A DNA stretch of 50,769 bases, taken from positions 1 through 50,769 of the forward strand of contig JALCNW010000029.1 in NCBI GenBank assembly GCA_022649305.1, given 5' to 3'. The first letter of the stretch is position 1. Every line of letters begins with the position of its first letter. The stretch comes from Enterobacter sp. GTDB taxonomy: Bacteria; Pseudomonadota; Gammaproteobacteria; Enterobacterales; Enterobacteriaceae. This document shows, in pieces, positions 18,985 through 27,292 of this stretch. A program made the translations under genes and the position numbers. The notes beneath the pieces were generated by a model that saw nothing but the letters and a program-made list of their open reading frames with translations, had not been told where the DNA came from and made no database searches.

Positions 18985-20634
18985 ATGTCGAACAAACCGT
19001 TTTACTATCAGAATCCTTTCCCGCTCGCGCATGACGACACTGAATATTATCTGCTGACCAACGCGCATGTCTCCGTTGCCGAGTTTGAAGGCCAGGAAAT
19101 CCTGAAAGTCGAGCCAGAAGCCCTGACGCTACTGGCACAGCAGGCGTTTCACGATGCAGCATTTATGCTACGCCCATCGCACCAGAAGCAGGTTGCCGCC
19201 ATCCTCAGCGACCCGGACGCCAGCGAAAACGACAAATACGTGGCGCTCCAGTTCCTGCGTAACTCAGAGATTGCTGCCAAAGGCGTACTGCCGACCTGCC
19301 AGGATACCGGCACCGCAATCGTGATGGGTAAAAAAGGCCAACGCGTGTGGACCGGCGGCGGTGACGAGGCAGCGCTCAGCCAGGGCATCTATAACACCTA
19401 CATTGAAGACAACCTGCGCTACTCGCAAAACTCGGCGCTGGATATGTATAAAGAGGTGAACACCGGCACCAACCTGCCCGCGCAGATTGATCTCTACAGC
19501 GTCGATGGTGATGAATACAAATTCCTGTGCATGGCAAAAGGCGGCGGTTCCGCTAATAAAACCTATCTGTATCAAGAAACTAAAGCGTTGATCACTCCCG
19601 CCAGGTTGAAAAATTATCTGGTCGAGAAGATGCGTACCCTGGGCACGGCGGCCTGCCCGCCTTATCACATTGCCTTTGTGATCGGCGGAACCTCTGCCGA
19701 GAGCACGCTGAAAACCGTGAAGCTGGCCTCTACCCGCTACTACGACGGTCTGCCGACCGAGGGGAACGAACATGGTCAGGCGTTCCGCGACGTTCAGCTC
19801 GAACAGGAACTGTTGCAGGAAGCGCAAAATCTTGGTCTGGGCGCGCAGTTTGGCGGGAAATACTTTGCCCACGATATCCGCGTCATTCGCCTGCCGCGCC
19901 ACGGTGCCTCCTGCCCTATCGGCATGGGCGTCTCGTGTTCCGCTGACCGGAATATCAAGGCCAAAATCAACCGTGATGGTATCTGGATTGAAAAACTGGA
20001 GCACAATCCGGGCCAGTACATTCCGGAATCACTCCGCCAGCAGGGTGAAGGCGAAGTGGTGAACATCAATCTGGATCGTCCGATGGCCGAGATTCTGGCG
20101 CAACTTTCCGCCCATCCAGTCTCCACCCGCCTGTCGCTGAACGGCACAATTATCGTGGCGCGCGATATGGCCCATGCCCGGCTCAAAGAGCTTATCGATA
20201 ACGGTGAAGACCTGCCGCAATACGTGAAAGATCATCCGATCTACTACGCGGGTCCGGCGAAAACACCCGAAGGCTATGCATCTGGCTCGTTGGGTCCGAC
20301 TACCGCAGGCCGCATGGACTCGTATGTGGATTTACTGCAATCGCACGGTGCAAGCATGGTGATGCTGGCAAAAGGTAACCGTAGCCAGCAGGTGACGGAT
20401 GCCTGCGGCAAACACGGCGGGTTCTATCTTGGCAGTATTGGAGGCCCGGCAGCGGTTCTGGCGCAAGACAGCATTAAGAGCCTGGAATGCGTGGCATATC
20501 CTGAACTGGGTATGGAAGCTATCTGGAAAATCGAAGTGGAAAACTTCCCGGCGTTTATCCTGGTGGATGACAAAGGCAACGACTTCTTCCAGCACATTCA
20601 GAACCAGCAGTGTTCCGGTTGTCCGCAACGGTAA
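18985..20634 (+). CDS. Class I [4Fe-4S] fumarase (FumA/FumB type)
   Basis: 549 residues, matching E. coli FumA/FumB (548). Interconverts malate and fumarate. The three cluster-ligating Cys residues are at the family positions 105 (LPTCQDTG), 224 (TAACPPYH) and 318 (GVSCSADRN). The C-terminal beta domain has [23 protein letters not shown]. The ATG at 18985 is preceded by GGAG nine bases upstream and starts MSNKPFYYQ; a slightly earlier ATG was rejected. Next to a dicarboxylate transporter and fumarate reductase it most likely works anaerobically as a malate dehydratase, like FumB. Which paralogue it is cannot be decided from one locus. Confidence 0.95.
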   Translation: MSNKPFYYQNPFPLAHDDTEYYLLTNAHVSVAEFEGQEILKVEPEALTLLAQQAFHDAAFMLRPSHQKQVAAILSDPDASENDKYVALQFLRNSEIAAKGVLPTCQDTGTAIVMGKKGQRVWTGGGDEAALSQGIYNTYIEDNLRYSQNSALDMYKEVNTGTNLPAQIDLYSVDGDEYKFLCMAKGGGSANKTYLYQETKALITPARLKNYLVEKMRTLGTAACPPYHIAFVIGGTSAESTLKTVKLASTRYYDGLPTEGNEHGQAFRDVQLEQELLQEAQNLGLGAQFGGKYFAHDIRVIRLPRHGASCPIGMGVSCSADRNIKAKINRDGIWIEKLEHNPGQYIPESLRQQGEGEVVNINLDRPMAEILAQLSAHPVSTRLSLNGTIIVARDMAHARLKELIDNGEDLPQYVKDHPIYYAGPAKTPEGYASGSLGPTTAGRMDSYVDLLQSHGASMVMLAKGNRSQQVTDACGKHGGFYLGSIGGPAAVLAQDSIKSLECVAYPELGMEAIWKIEVENFPAFILVDDKGNDFFQHIQNQQCSGCPQR

Positions 20635-20660
20635 AACGTTAGGCGTCAATATGAAGAGAC

Positions 20661-20685
20661 AAAGCCAGGCAAATGCCTGGCTTTT
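20661..20685 (+). terminator. Intrinsic terminator after fumarase
   Basis: Stem AAAGCCAGGCA (20661-20671) with TGCCTGGCTTT (20674-20684) and a short T-tail, 27 bases past the fumarase stop. The near-symmetrical A/T flanks let it act in both directions. Confidence 0.82.
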
Positions 20686-20701
20686 CAATGTGAGTAGCAC
20701 A

Positions 20702-20762
20702 ATGTCATTCATTTTATAAATGAAGAATCAAGCTACGACATAGTTCACAGAATGAATGACAT
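20702..20762. repeat. 12-bp inverted repeat upstream of mtfA
   Basis: ATGTCATTCATT (20702-20713) and AATGAATGACAT (20751-20762) are exact reverse complements 37 bases apart. A smaller hairpin TTCATTT/AAATGAA (20708-20724) overlaps the left arm. There is no T-run, so it looks more like a regulatory site or the ends of a lost small element than a terminator. Confidence 0.55.
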
Positions 20763-20906
20763 AGTGGCAAAGCGCTAACGTGGGGGGCAAACGAAGTGGT
20801 AACGTGTGTGGCGAAGATTGGCGGAGAGAGAGGGGATGTGGCATGTTAACCGTTCTCTATCCTGATCCTGCAATTCTATTCAAGTGATGAGTTTGCGAGC
20901 GAAGCG

Positions 20907-21704
20907 ATGATTAAGTGGCCCTGGAAAACGAATGATACCGCCCAAAGCACGACGCTGCCGTGGGATGAAGCGTTGGCGATCCCTGTTTTGGCTTACCTCA
21001 CGCTGGACGAGCAGGCTAAACTGGTTCAACTAGCCGACCGTTTTTTGCAGCAGAAACGGCTCGTCCCCCTTCAGGGATTTGAGCTGGATGAGCTAAAAAA
21101 CACCCGTATCGCCCTGCTCTTCTGTTTGCCCGTTCTCCAGTTGGGTATTGAATGGCTAGATGGTTTCCATGAGGTACTCATTTACCCGGCTCCTTTTGTG
21201 GTCGATGACGAGTGGGAAGATGACATTGGCCTGGTTCACAGCCAGCGCGTGGTGCAGTCTGGACAGAGCTGGCAGCAAGGCCCGATTATCCTCAACTGGC
21301 TCGACATTCAGGACTCTTTCGACGCTTCGGGCTTTAACCTCATTATTCATGAAGTGGCCCATAAGCTTGATACCCGCAATGGCGATCGTGCCAGCGGCGT
21401 GCCATTTATTCCCTTACGCGACGTGGCCGGCTGGGAACATGACCTGCACGCAGCCATGAATAACATTCAGGATGAGATAGACCTGGTGGGTGAAAGCGCG
21501 GCCAGTATCGATGCCTACGCTGCGACCGACCCTGCGGAATGCTTCGCCGTGCTATCGGAATATTTCTTTAGCGCCCCTGAGCTGTTCGCCCCTCGCTTCC
21601 CGGCGCTCTGGCAGCGGTTTTGTCATTTCTATCAGCAAGACCCGTTACAACGGTTACGTGATAATCAAACGCAGGACGCCGTTCCACCGTCTCAAGTACA
21701 CTAA
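20907..21704 (+). CDS. mtfA: DgsA/Mlc anti-repressor and metallopeptidase MtfA
   Basis: 265 residues. MtfA binds the glucose repressor Mlc (DgsA), raising ptsG expression, and has zinc aminopeptidase activity. The zinc motif HEVAH is at 148-152 and the probable third ligand Glu is at 211 ([14 protein letters not shown]). The N-terminus MIKWPWK and domain order match E. coli MtfA (YeeI). Its place just upstream of tRNA-Asn is the E. coli arrangement. Its own promoter should lie in 20763-20906. Confidence 0.95.
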   Translation: MIKWPWKTNDTAQSTTLPWDEALAIPVLAYLTLDEQAKLVQLADRFLQQKRLVPLQGFELDELKNTRIALLFCLPVLQLGIEWLDGFHEVLIYPAPFVVDDEWEDDIGLVHSQRVVQSGQSWQQGPIILNWLDIQDSFDASGFNLIIHEVAHKLDTRNGDRASGVPFIPLRDVAGWEHDLHAAMNNIQDEIDLVGESAASIDAYAATDPAECFAVLSEYFFSAPELFAPRFPALWQRFCHFYQQDPLQRLRDNQTQDAVPPSQVH

Positions 21705-21757
21705 AACATCAGGTTGAGTCTTAATTAATCATCCGAATCAGCGTGTTAAATTTAGTG

Positions 21758-21786
21758 TTGACACAAAATAGCAAGGCCATTAACAT
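21758..21786 (+). promoter_or_regulatory. Promoter of left tRNA-Asn
   Basis: TTGACA (21758-21763), 17-base spacer, TAACAT (21781-21786), followed by a GC-rich discriminator (GCGCCTCG), as expected for a stringently controlled stable-RNA promoter. Confidence 0.85.
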
Positions 21787-21804
21787 GCGCCTCGTTCACA
21801 CGAT

Positions 21805-21880
21805 TCCTCTGTAGTTCAGTCGGTAGAACGGCGGACTGTTAATCCGTATGTCACTGGTTCGAGTCCAGTCAGAGGAGCCA
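21805..21880 (+). tRNA. asnT: tRNA-Asn (GTT)
   Basis: 76 nt including encoded CCA. The acceptor stem TCCTCTG/CAGAGGA, D arm, anticodon loop with GTT at 21838-21840, and T arm CTGGTTCGAGTCCAG are all canonical. It is identical to the copy at 49996-50071. Its place after mtfA corresponds to E. coli asnT. The 3' end is the crossover core of an inserted island, but the mature sequence is complete. Confidence 0.98.
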
Positions 21881-21884
21881 AATT
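21865..21884 (+). repeat. Attachment site attL (tRNA-Asn 3' end)
   Basis: 20-bp core spanning the tRNA T arm and acceptor 3' end plus AATT. It is repeated exactly at 26591-26610; the repeat stops at a mismatch on each side (T versus C on the left, C versus A on the right). Confidence 0.88.
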
Positions 21885-22041
21885 CTTGTTTTCATGCCTC
21901 TTTGCGAATCCTTATGTGATTTAGATTCAATAAGTTAGCGTGAAAAACCTTCCCGATGTATTTTTAGTTTTCCCTCCGCATCGGGAGAATTTGGTGGTCA
22001 GATTTGGGGTCATATTGGTTCGATGACGGAGTGACCCCCAA

Positions 22042-23307
22042 ATGTCTCTTAACGACACAAAAATCCGCAGCTTAAAACCATCCGCTAAACCCTTCAAAGT
22101 TTCCGATTCTCATGGCCTATACCTTTTGATCAATCCCGGCGGTTCACGTCTTTGGTATCTCAAATATCGTATCAACAGAAAAGAATCACGCCTCGGCTTA
22201 GGTGCCTACCTTGATGTGTCTTTGGCTGATGCCCGTCTACAACGTGACGGCATCCGTAAATTGCTGGCGCAGAATATTAATCCAGCACAACAGCGTTGTG
22301 CTGAAAGAGCCACTTCCTCGCCAGAAAAAACCTTCAAGTATGTGGGACTAGACTGGCATAAAAGCAACAGAACGTGGTCAGAGAACCATGCTGCCCGTCT
22401 GCTTGCCAGTATGAACAATCATATATTCCCCGTGATTGGACACCTGCCTATAAGTGAACTTAAACCTCGTCACTTTATCGATCTTCTGAAAGGCATTGAG
22501 CAAAAAGGTTTGCTGGAAGTAGCGGCTCGTACTCGACAGCATATGTGCAACATCATGCGTCATGCCATACATCAGGAGTTGATAGAGAACAATCCGGCAG
22601 CAAATCTGGACGGTATAATCGCAGCCCCCGTCAAACATCACTACCCAGCCCTTCCGCTTGAACGATTGCCGGAACTTTGGACTCGAATTGAGAACTACCA
22701 ACAAGGACGAGAATTAACCCGCCTGGCAGTATCACTTACTCTGCACCTGTTCATCCGTTCCAGCGAACTGCGTTTCGCACGTTGGTCTGAGATCGATTTC
22801 AGAAACAAAATCTGGACCATACCAGCTACACGAGAAGCCATAATCGGTGTCCGCTATTCAGGACGTGGCGCGAAAATGCGTACACCGCATATTGTGCCGC
22901 TCTCCCGTCAGTCCATCATTATCCTGAAACAAATACGGGACATATCCGGTCACCAGGTGCTGGTATTCCCAGGCGATCACAATCCGTATAAACCTATGTG
23001 CGAAAACACCGTTAACAAGGCACTGCGCTTAATGGGTTATGACACGAAAGGTGAGATCTGCGGCCACGGATTCCGGGCAATGGCCTGTAGTGCCCTGATG
23101 GAATCTGGCCTATGGCCACAAGATGCCGTTGAGCGTCAGATGAGCCATCAGGAACGCAACAGCGTGCGTGCAGCTTACATACATAAAGCGGAATATCTGG
23201 ATGCCCGGAAAGCGATGATGCAGTGGTGGTCGGATTATCTGAATGCTTGCCAGGAAACGTATATACCACCATATATCTGGGATAGCGTGAGAGGCCAGAC
23301 CAACTGA
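22042..23307 (+). CDS. P4-type tyrosine-recombinase integrase
   Basis: 421 residues. N-terminal DUF4102 arm-binding domain (SLNDTKIRSLKPSAKPFKVSDSHGLYLLINPGG), central SAM-like core-binding domain (about 98-190), and a C-terminal catalytic domain. The catalytic set is complete: Arg239 (IRSSELRFARW), His342/Arg345 (HGFR), His369 (MSHQERN) and nucleophile Tyr379 (AAYIHKAEYL). It inserts and excises the island at the tRNA-Asn 3' end. SD-like GGAG (22028-22031) is ten bases before the ATG. An imperfect inverted repeat, TTTGGGGTCA against TGACCCCCAAA (22003-22042), overlaps the start region and could limit translation or bind Int. Confidence 0.94.
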   Translation: MSLNDTKIRSLKPSAKPFKVSDSHGLYLLINPGGSRLWYLKYRINRKESRLGLGAYLDVSLADARLQRDGIRKLLAQNINPAQQRCAERATSSPEKTFKYVGLDWHKSNRTWSENHAARLLASMNNHIFPVIGHLPISELKPRHFIDLLKGIEQKGLLEVAARTRQHMCNIMRHAIHQELIENNPAANLDGIIAAPVKHHYPALPLERLPELWTRIENYQQGRELTRLAVSLTLHLFIRSSELRFARWSEIDFRNKIWTIPATREAIIGVRYSGRGAKMRTPHIVPLSRQSIIILKQIRDISGHQVLVFPGDHNPYKPMCENTVNKALRLMGYDTKGEICGHGFRAMACSALMESGLWPQDAVERQMSHQERNSVRAAYIHKAEYLDARKAMMQWWSDYLNACQETYIPPYIWDSVRGQTN

Positions 23308-23334
23308 TTCTTAAGATATGCCGAAGAAAAGGTC

Positions 23335-23367
23335 AAAATCGTACCTGAGACATTTAGGTACGATTTT
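23335..23367. terminator. Bidirectional terminator between int and LysR
   Basis: Perfect 12-bp stem AAAATCGTACCT (23335-23346) with AGGTACGATTTT (23356-23367), 9-base loop. The A and T ends serve both strands. It lies downstream of int and of the convergent LysR gene. Confidence 0.72.
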
Positions 23368-23498
23368 GGAGATTTTAATCAGAAACGACGAAAACATCAC
23401 AGATGTCCTACTCGGGCACTACCCTGCTGTGCTCGGCCACAGCGCTGTTCCTACAGGGTTGTCATCGGTTGAACTCACAGCGAGAAACAGACTTAATG

Positions 23499-24407
23499 TC
23501 ATCGTTCGGCATTAAAGCTTATGGGCATATTCATTTCAGCAAGCAACCAGCGTTCAAAACTTTCCAGCGCAGCATCATTAATTCCCGTTTCCGTCGGTTT
23601 TACTAAACAGAATTTTTTACTCAGGAAGTCTGAGGCGGGCCATGGCGAAACAAGCATACCGCAACTTAATTCGTTCTCGACATACATACGCGGAACCAAT
23701 GCTACGCCGTGTCCTGCGATGACGGCAGCGATAGCCATTTCATGAAGATCGTACCGCACACCCTGAGCCGGATTATCGAGGTGTATTCCACTTTCCCGGG
23801 CATAGTGATGCCATGCATCAGGATTCTGTCGACGGTGAATGCGCGGAAGTTCGTTTAACTGTCTATTGACATCAATATTAGTTAACAGTGCGGGATTGCA
23901 AACAGGAAGCAGATTTTCCTGAAACAGAAACTGCATACGCATGCCTGCCCATGCGGAATGTTCAAAATGAATGACCGCGTCAAAGCCACTGCCTGGCAAT
24001 ATGAACGGATCCGTTCTCGCCGCAATATTTAACGTTATGTCCGGGAACAAAGTGTTAAACCCGCTCAGGCGGGGAATGAGCCAACGGCAGGAGAAGGTCG
24101 GCAGGACGGCAATATCCAGACTTTTACTGCCCTCAGGCATTCCCATTATGTACTGCGTATCTCTTTCGAGCCGATCGAGCGTTTCACGCACGTGATGTGC
24201 ATAGCGCGCGCCGACAGGGTTAAGCTTTACCCGGCTTCCCATACGGTCAAACAATTTACAGTTCAGCAACGTTTCAAGACGCGCAATCTGACGGCTAATC
24301 GCCCCTTCCGTTAAGGATAACTCCTCTGCGGCACGGGCAAAATTGCCGTGCCTTGCGGCGGCATCAAAAGCCTGCAGGGACGCACTACTGGGTATTTTTC
24401 TGCGCAT
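23499..24407 (-). CDS. LysR-family transcriptional regulator (GcvA-like)
   Basis: 302 residues. N-terminal winged helix-turn-helix (SLQAFDAAARHGNFARAAEELSLTEGAISRQIARLE) of the GcvA/AmpR subgroup, then a periplasmic-binding-like effector domain (about 92-295). It is the only regulator on the island and is divergent from the three-gene cargo operon starting at 24573, so it probably controls that operon; the inducer is unknown. The 165-bp intergenic region holds TCACTAACCAGTGA (24459-24472), a T-N11-A-type dyad fitting a LysR site. Confidence 0.9.
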   Translation of the reverse strand: MRRKIPSSASLQAFDAAARHGNFARAAEELSLTEGAISRQIARLETLLNCKLFDRMGSRVKLNPVGARYAHHVRETLDRLERDTQYIMGMPEGSKSLDIAVLPTFSCRWLIPRLSGFNTLFPDITLNIAARTDPFILPGSGFDAVIHFEHSAWAGMRMQFLFQENLLPVCNPALLTNIDVNRQLNELPRIHRRQNPDAWHHYARESGIHLDNPAQGVRYDLHEMAIAAVIAGHGVALVPRMYVENELSCGMLVSPWPASDFLSKKFCLVKPTETGINDAALESFERWLLAEMNMPISFNAER

Positions 24408-24458
24408 AAAACCTGTTCCTTGCTCAATGCCTGCAATGTGCTCTCATTGATTTAATGT

Positions 24459-24472
24459 CACTAACCAGTGAC
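24459..24472. promoter_or_regulatory. Candidate LysR operator
   Basis: TCACTAACCAGTGA has TCACT/AGTGA arms around a 4-base centre. It sits between the divergent LysR gene and the island cargo operon, about 50 bases from the regulator start. Confidence 0.45.
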
Positions 24473-24572
24473 ATATTATCGTTTTTAAGCGGCACATACA
24501 GTCTGTAGCATGACATAAAATCATTGAGCAAATCTGCTTGCTTGCGTTTATGACTCATATAGAGATGGGCTT

Positions 24573-25106
24573 ATGTTCTATACCGTGGAATGCTCGTATA
24601 ACGATCCTGAAAGCGAGGCAGAATGGAATGCCTTTTACAGCCAGCAAAAACTGCCCGCATTGATATCTGTTGCTGGCTTCACGACTTCTCAACGCTTTTG
24701 CGCCTTAACATCCGGCTGTCCTGTTTACCTGGCCATTCATACGATTAATGATGCGGAGATTCTCAGCAGTGAGGATTACCGTTTAAAAGGAGGCGGTAAT
24801 TTCTCTCGTTGGCAGGTCTGCATTACTGACTGGCATCGTAATCTCTATGAAAGTGAAGGCCTTGCTCCAGCAATATCTTCCGATGGAATTCTGCTCTTGA
24901 GCGCAAAGCCAATAGACTTTTTAGAGACAGAGCTGGGATATCGAGGTATAGAAATGCATGCGGTGGGGCTGGATAAATCCCCTGACTATCGCGTTGCATA
25001 TGTCTTGCCTGTTGATATGGCCTCGCTGTTTACAGATATGTCTGGTGTGTATCTCTACGAGCCACTGACCCCTCAGTTGCAGAGTGCTGAAAAAGGGAAG
25101 CCATAA
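24573..25106 (+). CDS. Uncharacterised island protein, possible dimeric alpha/beta-barrel fold
   Basis: 177 residues, not recognised as a named family. There is no signal peptide, membrane segment or catalytic motif that I can identify. The pattern of two similar halves (FYTVECSYNDPESEAEWNAFYSQQKLPALISVAGFTTSQRF; later HAVGLDKSPDYRVAYVLPVDM), with an N-terminal beta strand then the helix EAEWNAFY, suggests a ferredoxin-like dimeric alpha/beta barrel of the kind seen in EthD/ABM-like small enzymes. It is the first gene of a tight operon (4-base gap to the tautomerase), so it likely works in the same pathway. Confidence 0.7.
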   Translation: MFYTVECSYNDPESEAEWNAFYSQQKLPALISVAGFTTSQRFCALTSGCPVYLAIHTINDAEILSSEDYRLKGGGNFSRWQVCITDWHRNLYESEGLAPAISSDGILLLSAKPIDFLETELGYRGIEMHAVGLDKSPDYRVAYVLPVDMASLFTDMSGVYLYEPLTPQLQSAEKGKP

Positions 25107-25110
25107 CATC

Positions 25111-25437
25111 ATGCCTAATCTGACTTTTTATATTTCTGAAAATCACTCTGACAAGTTTAAACAACTTGCTGATTTTACCCATAAATGCAGCGCCCTCTGC
25201 TGTGAGATTCTCGGCGCAGAACCCAAAAACGTTCATATCATTTTTGTCGATGTAAAGCCGGGATGCGGACAACCGGTCTATGCCGAGCTCTTTTATCGCC
25301 TGACAACATTGCGCACCCATGAAGTGATGGGGAACTTTATGCGTGAACTGGATTTTGCCACTCAACAGGCCTCTGGTCTGATGCCCCGTATTCGCTGTTT
25401 TGGCTCCCCAGCAGAACACCTGTTCGCCCGCAACTAA
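25111..25437 (+). CDS. Tautomerase-superfamily protein
   Basis: 108 residues. The start MPNLTFYIS leaves Pro as residue 1 after Met removal, the catalytic base of 4-oxalocrotonate tautomerase/MIF-type enzymes. The beta-alpha-beta pattern and the central VHIIFVDVKPGCGQPVYAELFYRL fit the superfamily, and the length suggests a fused pair of short beta-alpha-beta units. Predicted to interconvert keto/enol forms of a small acid. The ATG at 25111 was chosen over an earlier one because it exposes Pro1. It is the second gene of the island operon. Confidence 0.78.
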   Translation: MPNLTFYISENHSDKFKQLADFTHKCSALCCEILGAEPKNVHIIFVDVKPGCGQPVYAELFYRLTTLRTHEVMGNFMRELDFATQQASGLMPRIRCFGSPAEHLFARN

Positions 25438-25450
25438 CCTCGAGGTAATG

Positions 25451-26290
25451 ATGAGCCATCCCCTTCCGTTCCGTCAGATTGGCGATTTTCAGATAACTGC
25501 GCTGAGTGACGGTAATATGTCAGCGAGTCTGGATTTACTGTCAGGCATTGAAAAAGCTGATGCGGACGTTATTCAATACAGTGCCGGAATCGGTGAGCCC
25601 GGCGATATCCATATAAACTGTTACCTTATCCGCGGTCTGGGTCGAATAATTTTGGTTGACGCTGGCACAGGCCCGCAAAACAACATGGCGGGACAACTCA
25701 ACGCAAACCTTGCCGCAGCGGGTGTCAGCCCTGACGACGTCGATACCGTTTTATTGACGCACTGCCATCCGGATCATATTGGAGGCTTGCTGGATTCTGA
25801 GAAAGAACCGGTTTTTAAACACGCTGAAATTATTCTTCATCCTCTCGAAGCGCAACACTGGCAGGATGATGAAAAACTCAATATAGCGAATGAGCGCGGG
25901 CAACGTAATTTTTGGCTGGTCCGCCAAACCTTAGACGCTTATGCCCGGAAGGTGCGTTTTTTTAACGGCGACAAAATAGCAGAAGGCATTATGCCGGTAT
26001 GGCTGCCGGGTCATACGCCTGGGCATACCGGTTTTCGCATCGATGCGGATGATAAATGCTTATTAATATGGGGAGACATTGTCCATTATCCGCATATTCA
26101 GTCAGCGCAACCGGCTGTTTCTATTTTATTCGACACTGATGCCGCTCAGGCTGAGGAAACAAGAAAGAAAATTATGAGAAAAGCCGCCAGCGAAAAAATG
26201 ATCATTGCCGGCATGCATTTAAGTCAGGCTGGGTTCGCCAGTGTTCTCAGGGAAGGCAGTGGCTACCGCATTTCATACTCTGAAAAATGA
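25451..26290 (+). CDS. Metallo-beta-lactamase-fold hydrolase
   Basis: 279 residues. The dinuclear-metal motif HCHPDH (104-109) is intact. Further ligands are PGHTPGHTG (about 190-198), the Asp in WGDIVHYP, and a late His in GMHLS. No signal peptide, so cytoplasmic. The family includes quorum-quenching lactonases and glyoxalase II; it is not predicted to be an antibiotic beta-lactamase. Of two adjacent ATGs, 25451 has the better spacing from GAGG. Third gene of the island operon, suggesting a lactone- or thioester-hydrolysing step after the tautomerase. Confidence 0.85.
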   Translation: MSHPLPFRQIGDFQITALSDGNMSASLDLLSGIEKADADVIQYSAGIGEPGDIHINCYLIRGLGRIILVDAGTGPQNNMAGQLNANLAAAGVSPDDVDTVLLTHCHPDHIGGLLDSEKEPVFKHAEIILHPLEAQHWQDDEKLNIANERGQRNFWLVRQTLDAYARKVRFFNGDKIAEGIMPVWLPGHTPGHTGFRIDADDKCLLIWGDIVHYPHIQSAQPAVSILFDTDAAQAEETRKKIMRKAASEKMIIAGMHLSQAGFASVLREGSGYRISYSEK

Positions 26291-26590
26291 TTGGGTAGGC
26301 CCGGCCGGGTTGTTATTCATTTTCATTGTTCAAGGTCAATAGTGTCCGCTTCTGGCACTCAGCCGACAGTTAAACCTCTTTGCACACAGTTTCACTAGGA
26401 TAAACGCCTTTGACGTTACCTCTAACTACGCTTCATTTTCAGAGAGTAACATAGTAATGTTCACCCATGCTGCGGAACGCTCATACTAGGTTTATGGAAC
26501 CCGCAACTATTGGTGGTCATTCTGGTGGTTTTGACAGAAAGAGAATTCAGGTTTAGCCTATTTATCAGCCATTTATTGGCATAGGCGATC
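26291..26590. other. Non-coding right end of the island
   Basis: About 300 bases without a credible ORF between the MBL gene and the right attachment site. It holds TTGGTGGTCA (26510-26519), matching the copy near the left end, and a related CTGGTGGTTTT at 26522-26532: likely recombination arm sites. Confidence 0.5.
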
Positions 26591-26610
26591 CCAGTCAGAG
26601 GAGCCAAATT
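26591..26610 (+). repeat. Attachment site attR
   Basis: Exact copy of the 20-bp tRNA-Asn 3'-end core at 21865-21884. The rest of the tRNA is absent here. Immediately to its right comes the tRNA-Asn terminator. Confidence 0.9.
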
Positions 26611-26614
26611 AGAG

Positions 26615-26647
26615 AAGCCCGCTTAAGGAAACTTAAGTGGGCTTTTT
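26615..26647 (+). terminator. Displaced tRNA-Asn terminator
   Basis: AAGCCCGCTTAAG (26615-26627), loop GAAA, CTTAAGTGGGCTT then TTT. It is nearly the same as the terminator following the second tRNA-Asn at 50078. It originally followed the left tRNA and was pushed 4.7 kb away by the island. Confidence 0.88.
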
Positions 26648-26674
26648 GTTGTATGGGTGTACTGAATCGATGCC

Positions 26675-27292
26675 CTATGGGCATCCTGGCACTCTGTAGA
26701 TTTCGGAAATCACCTGCATCGTGGCGTCTTCGACTGTTCCTTCATTTCGGCATAAAAACCAGTCGTGATTTGCCCTTTCTCGCTCGAACGCGTGGGTAGA
26801 AGCAACATGCTCTTCCAGCTTATGCATCACCGTACTGCTTAGCCCACGCGACCGGGCTGCGGCCCTCGCCCATGAAACATCTGGCGCAGTCACAACGCCG
26901 ACATGCAGGTCTGGCGCTCGCACGTTTCGTTCAATGTTAAGCTGTAAAATCTCGGCAAATGGCACCATCCGACGAAACGCGGCATCCGATGGATACCAAC
27001 GGTCTATCAAGATAATACTGTCCGGTGGCTGTTTAGACAGCACATGCCGGGAAATCCATGAACGGCTATCAGCAAAGCGCTGACAGACCTCCAGTTCCAA
27101 TTCCAGGGTGGGGTTTCTGACGAATTTGTTAACAAGGGCCATCGTCTCCCCCCTGTAGGGATCGCTTTTTTTCTCGCTAAGTCGGAGTACCTTCTTGTTG
27201 TCTGCCCTTAGCACTTTCGTAATAGCTTCCAACAGGGTGGTTTTACCGGCTCCCTTGGGCCCATCCAGAGAAACAAACAGCTGACGACTCAT
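26675..27292 (-). CDS. Thymidylate kinase-like P-loop protein
   Basis: 205 residues. P-loop GPKGAGKTT at 11-19, DRWYPSD motif (about 97-103) resembling the DR[YH] motif of dTMP kinases, and an Arg-rich lid segment (SWARAAARSRGLSS). The LID and base-binding regions differ from housekeeping Tmk, so the substrate may be another nucleotide or small molecule. The gene begins with an ATGA overlap to a 29-codon ORF, which itself abuts the MFS gene, so it is the last gene of an efflux operon. The Tmk-like label is structural; function is unproven. Confidence 0.75.
   Translation of the reverse strand: MSRQLFVSLDGPKGAGKTTLLEAITKVLRADNKKVLRLSEKKSDPYRGETMALVNKFVRNPTLELELEVCQRFADSRSWISRHVLSKQPPDSIILIDRWYPSDAAFRRMVPFAEILQLNIERNVRAPDLHVGVVTAPDVSWARAAARSRGLSSTVMHKLEEHVASTHAFERERANHDWFLCRNEGTVEDATMQVISEIYRVPGCP

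Larger units (their letters stand above)
21865..26610 (+). mobile_element. 4.7-kb integrative island in tRNA-Asn
   Basis: Bounded by the exact 20-bp tRNA-Asn 3'-end repeat. The P4-type integrase is next to the tRNA and reads inward. The tRNA's own terminator, which follows the other tRNA-Asn copy directly, is found here only after the right repeat. A second direct repeat, TTGGTGGTCA, occurs inside each end (21991-22000 and 26510-26519) and may be an integrase arm site. Cargo: LysR regulator, unknown protein, tautomerase and MBL-fold hydrolase. No excisionase was recognised. Confidence 0.88.

Noticed and set aside
19264..20004. 246-codon open frame on the minus strand
   Set aside because: Antisense to the class I fumarase gene, whose cluster Cys residues and length are unambiguous.
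25451..26290. Antibiotic-degrading metallo-beta-lactamase
   Set aside because: The protein has the fold motif but no signal peptide, and its overall pattern fits lactonase/glyoxalase-II-type hydrolases.
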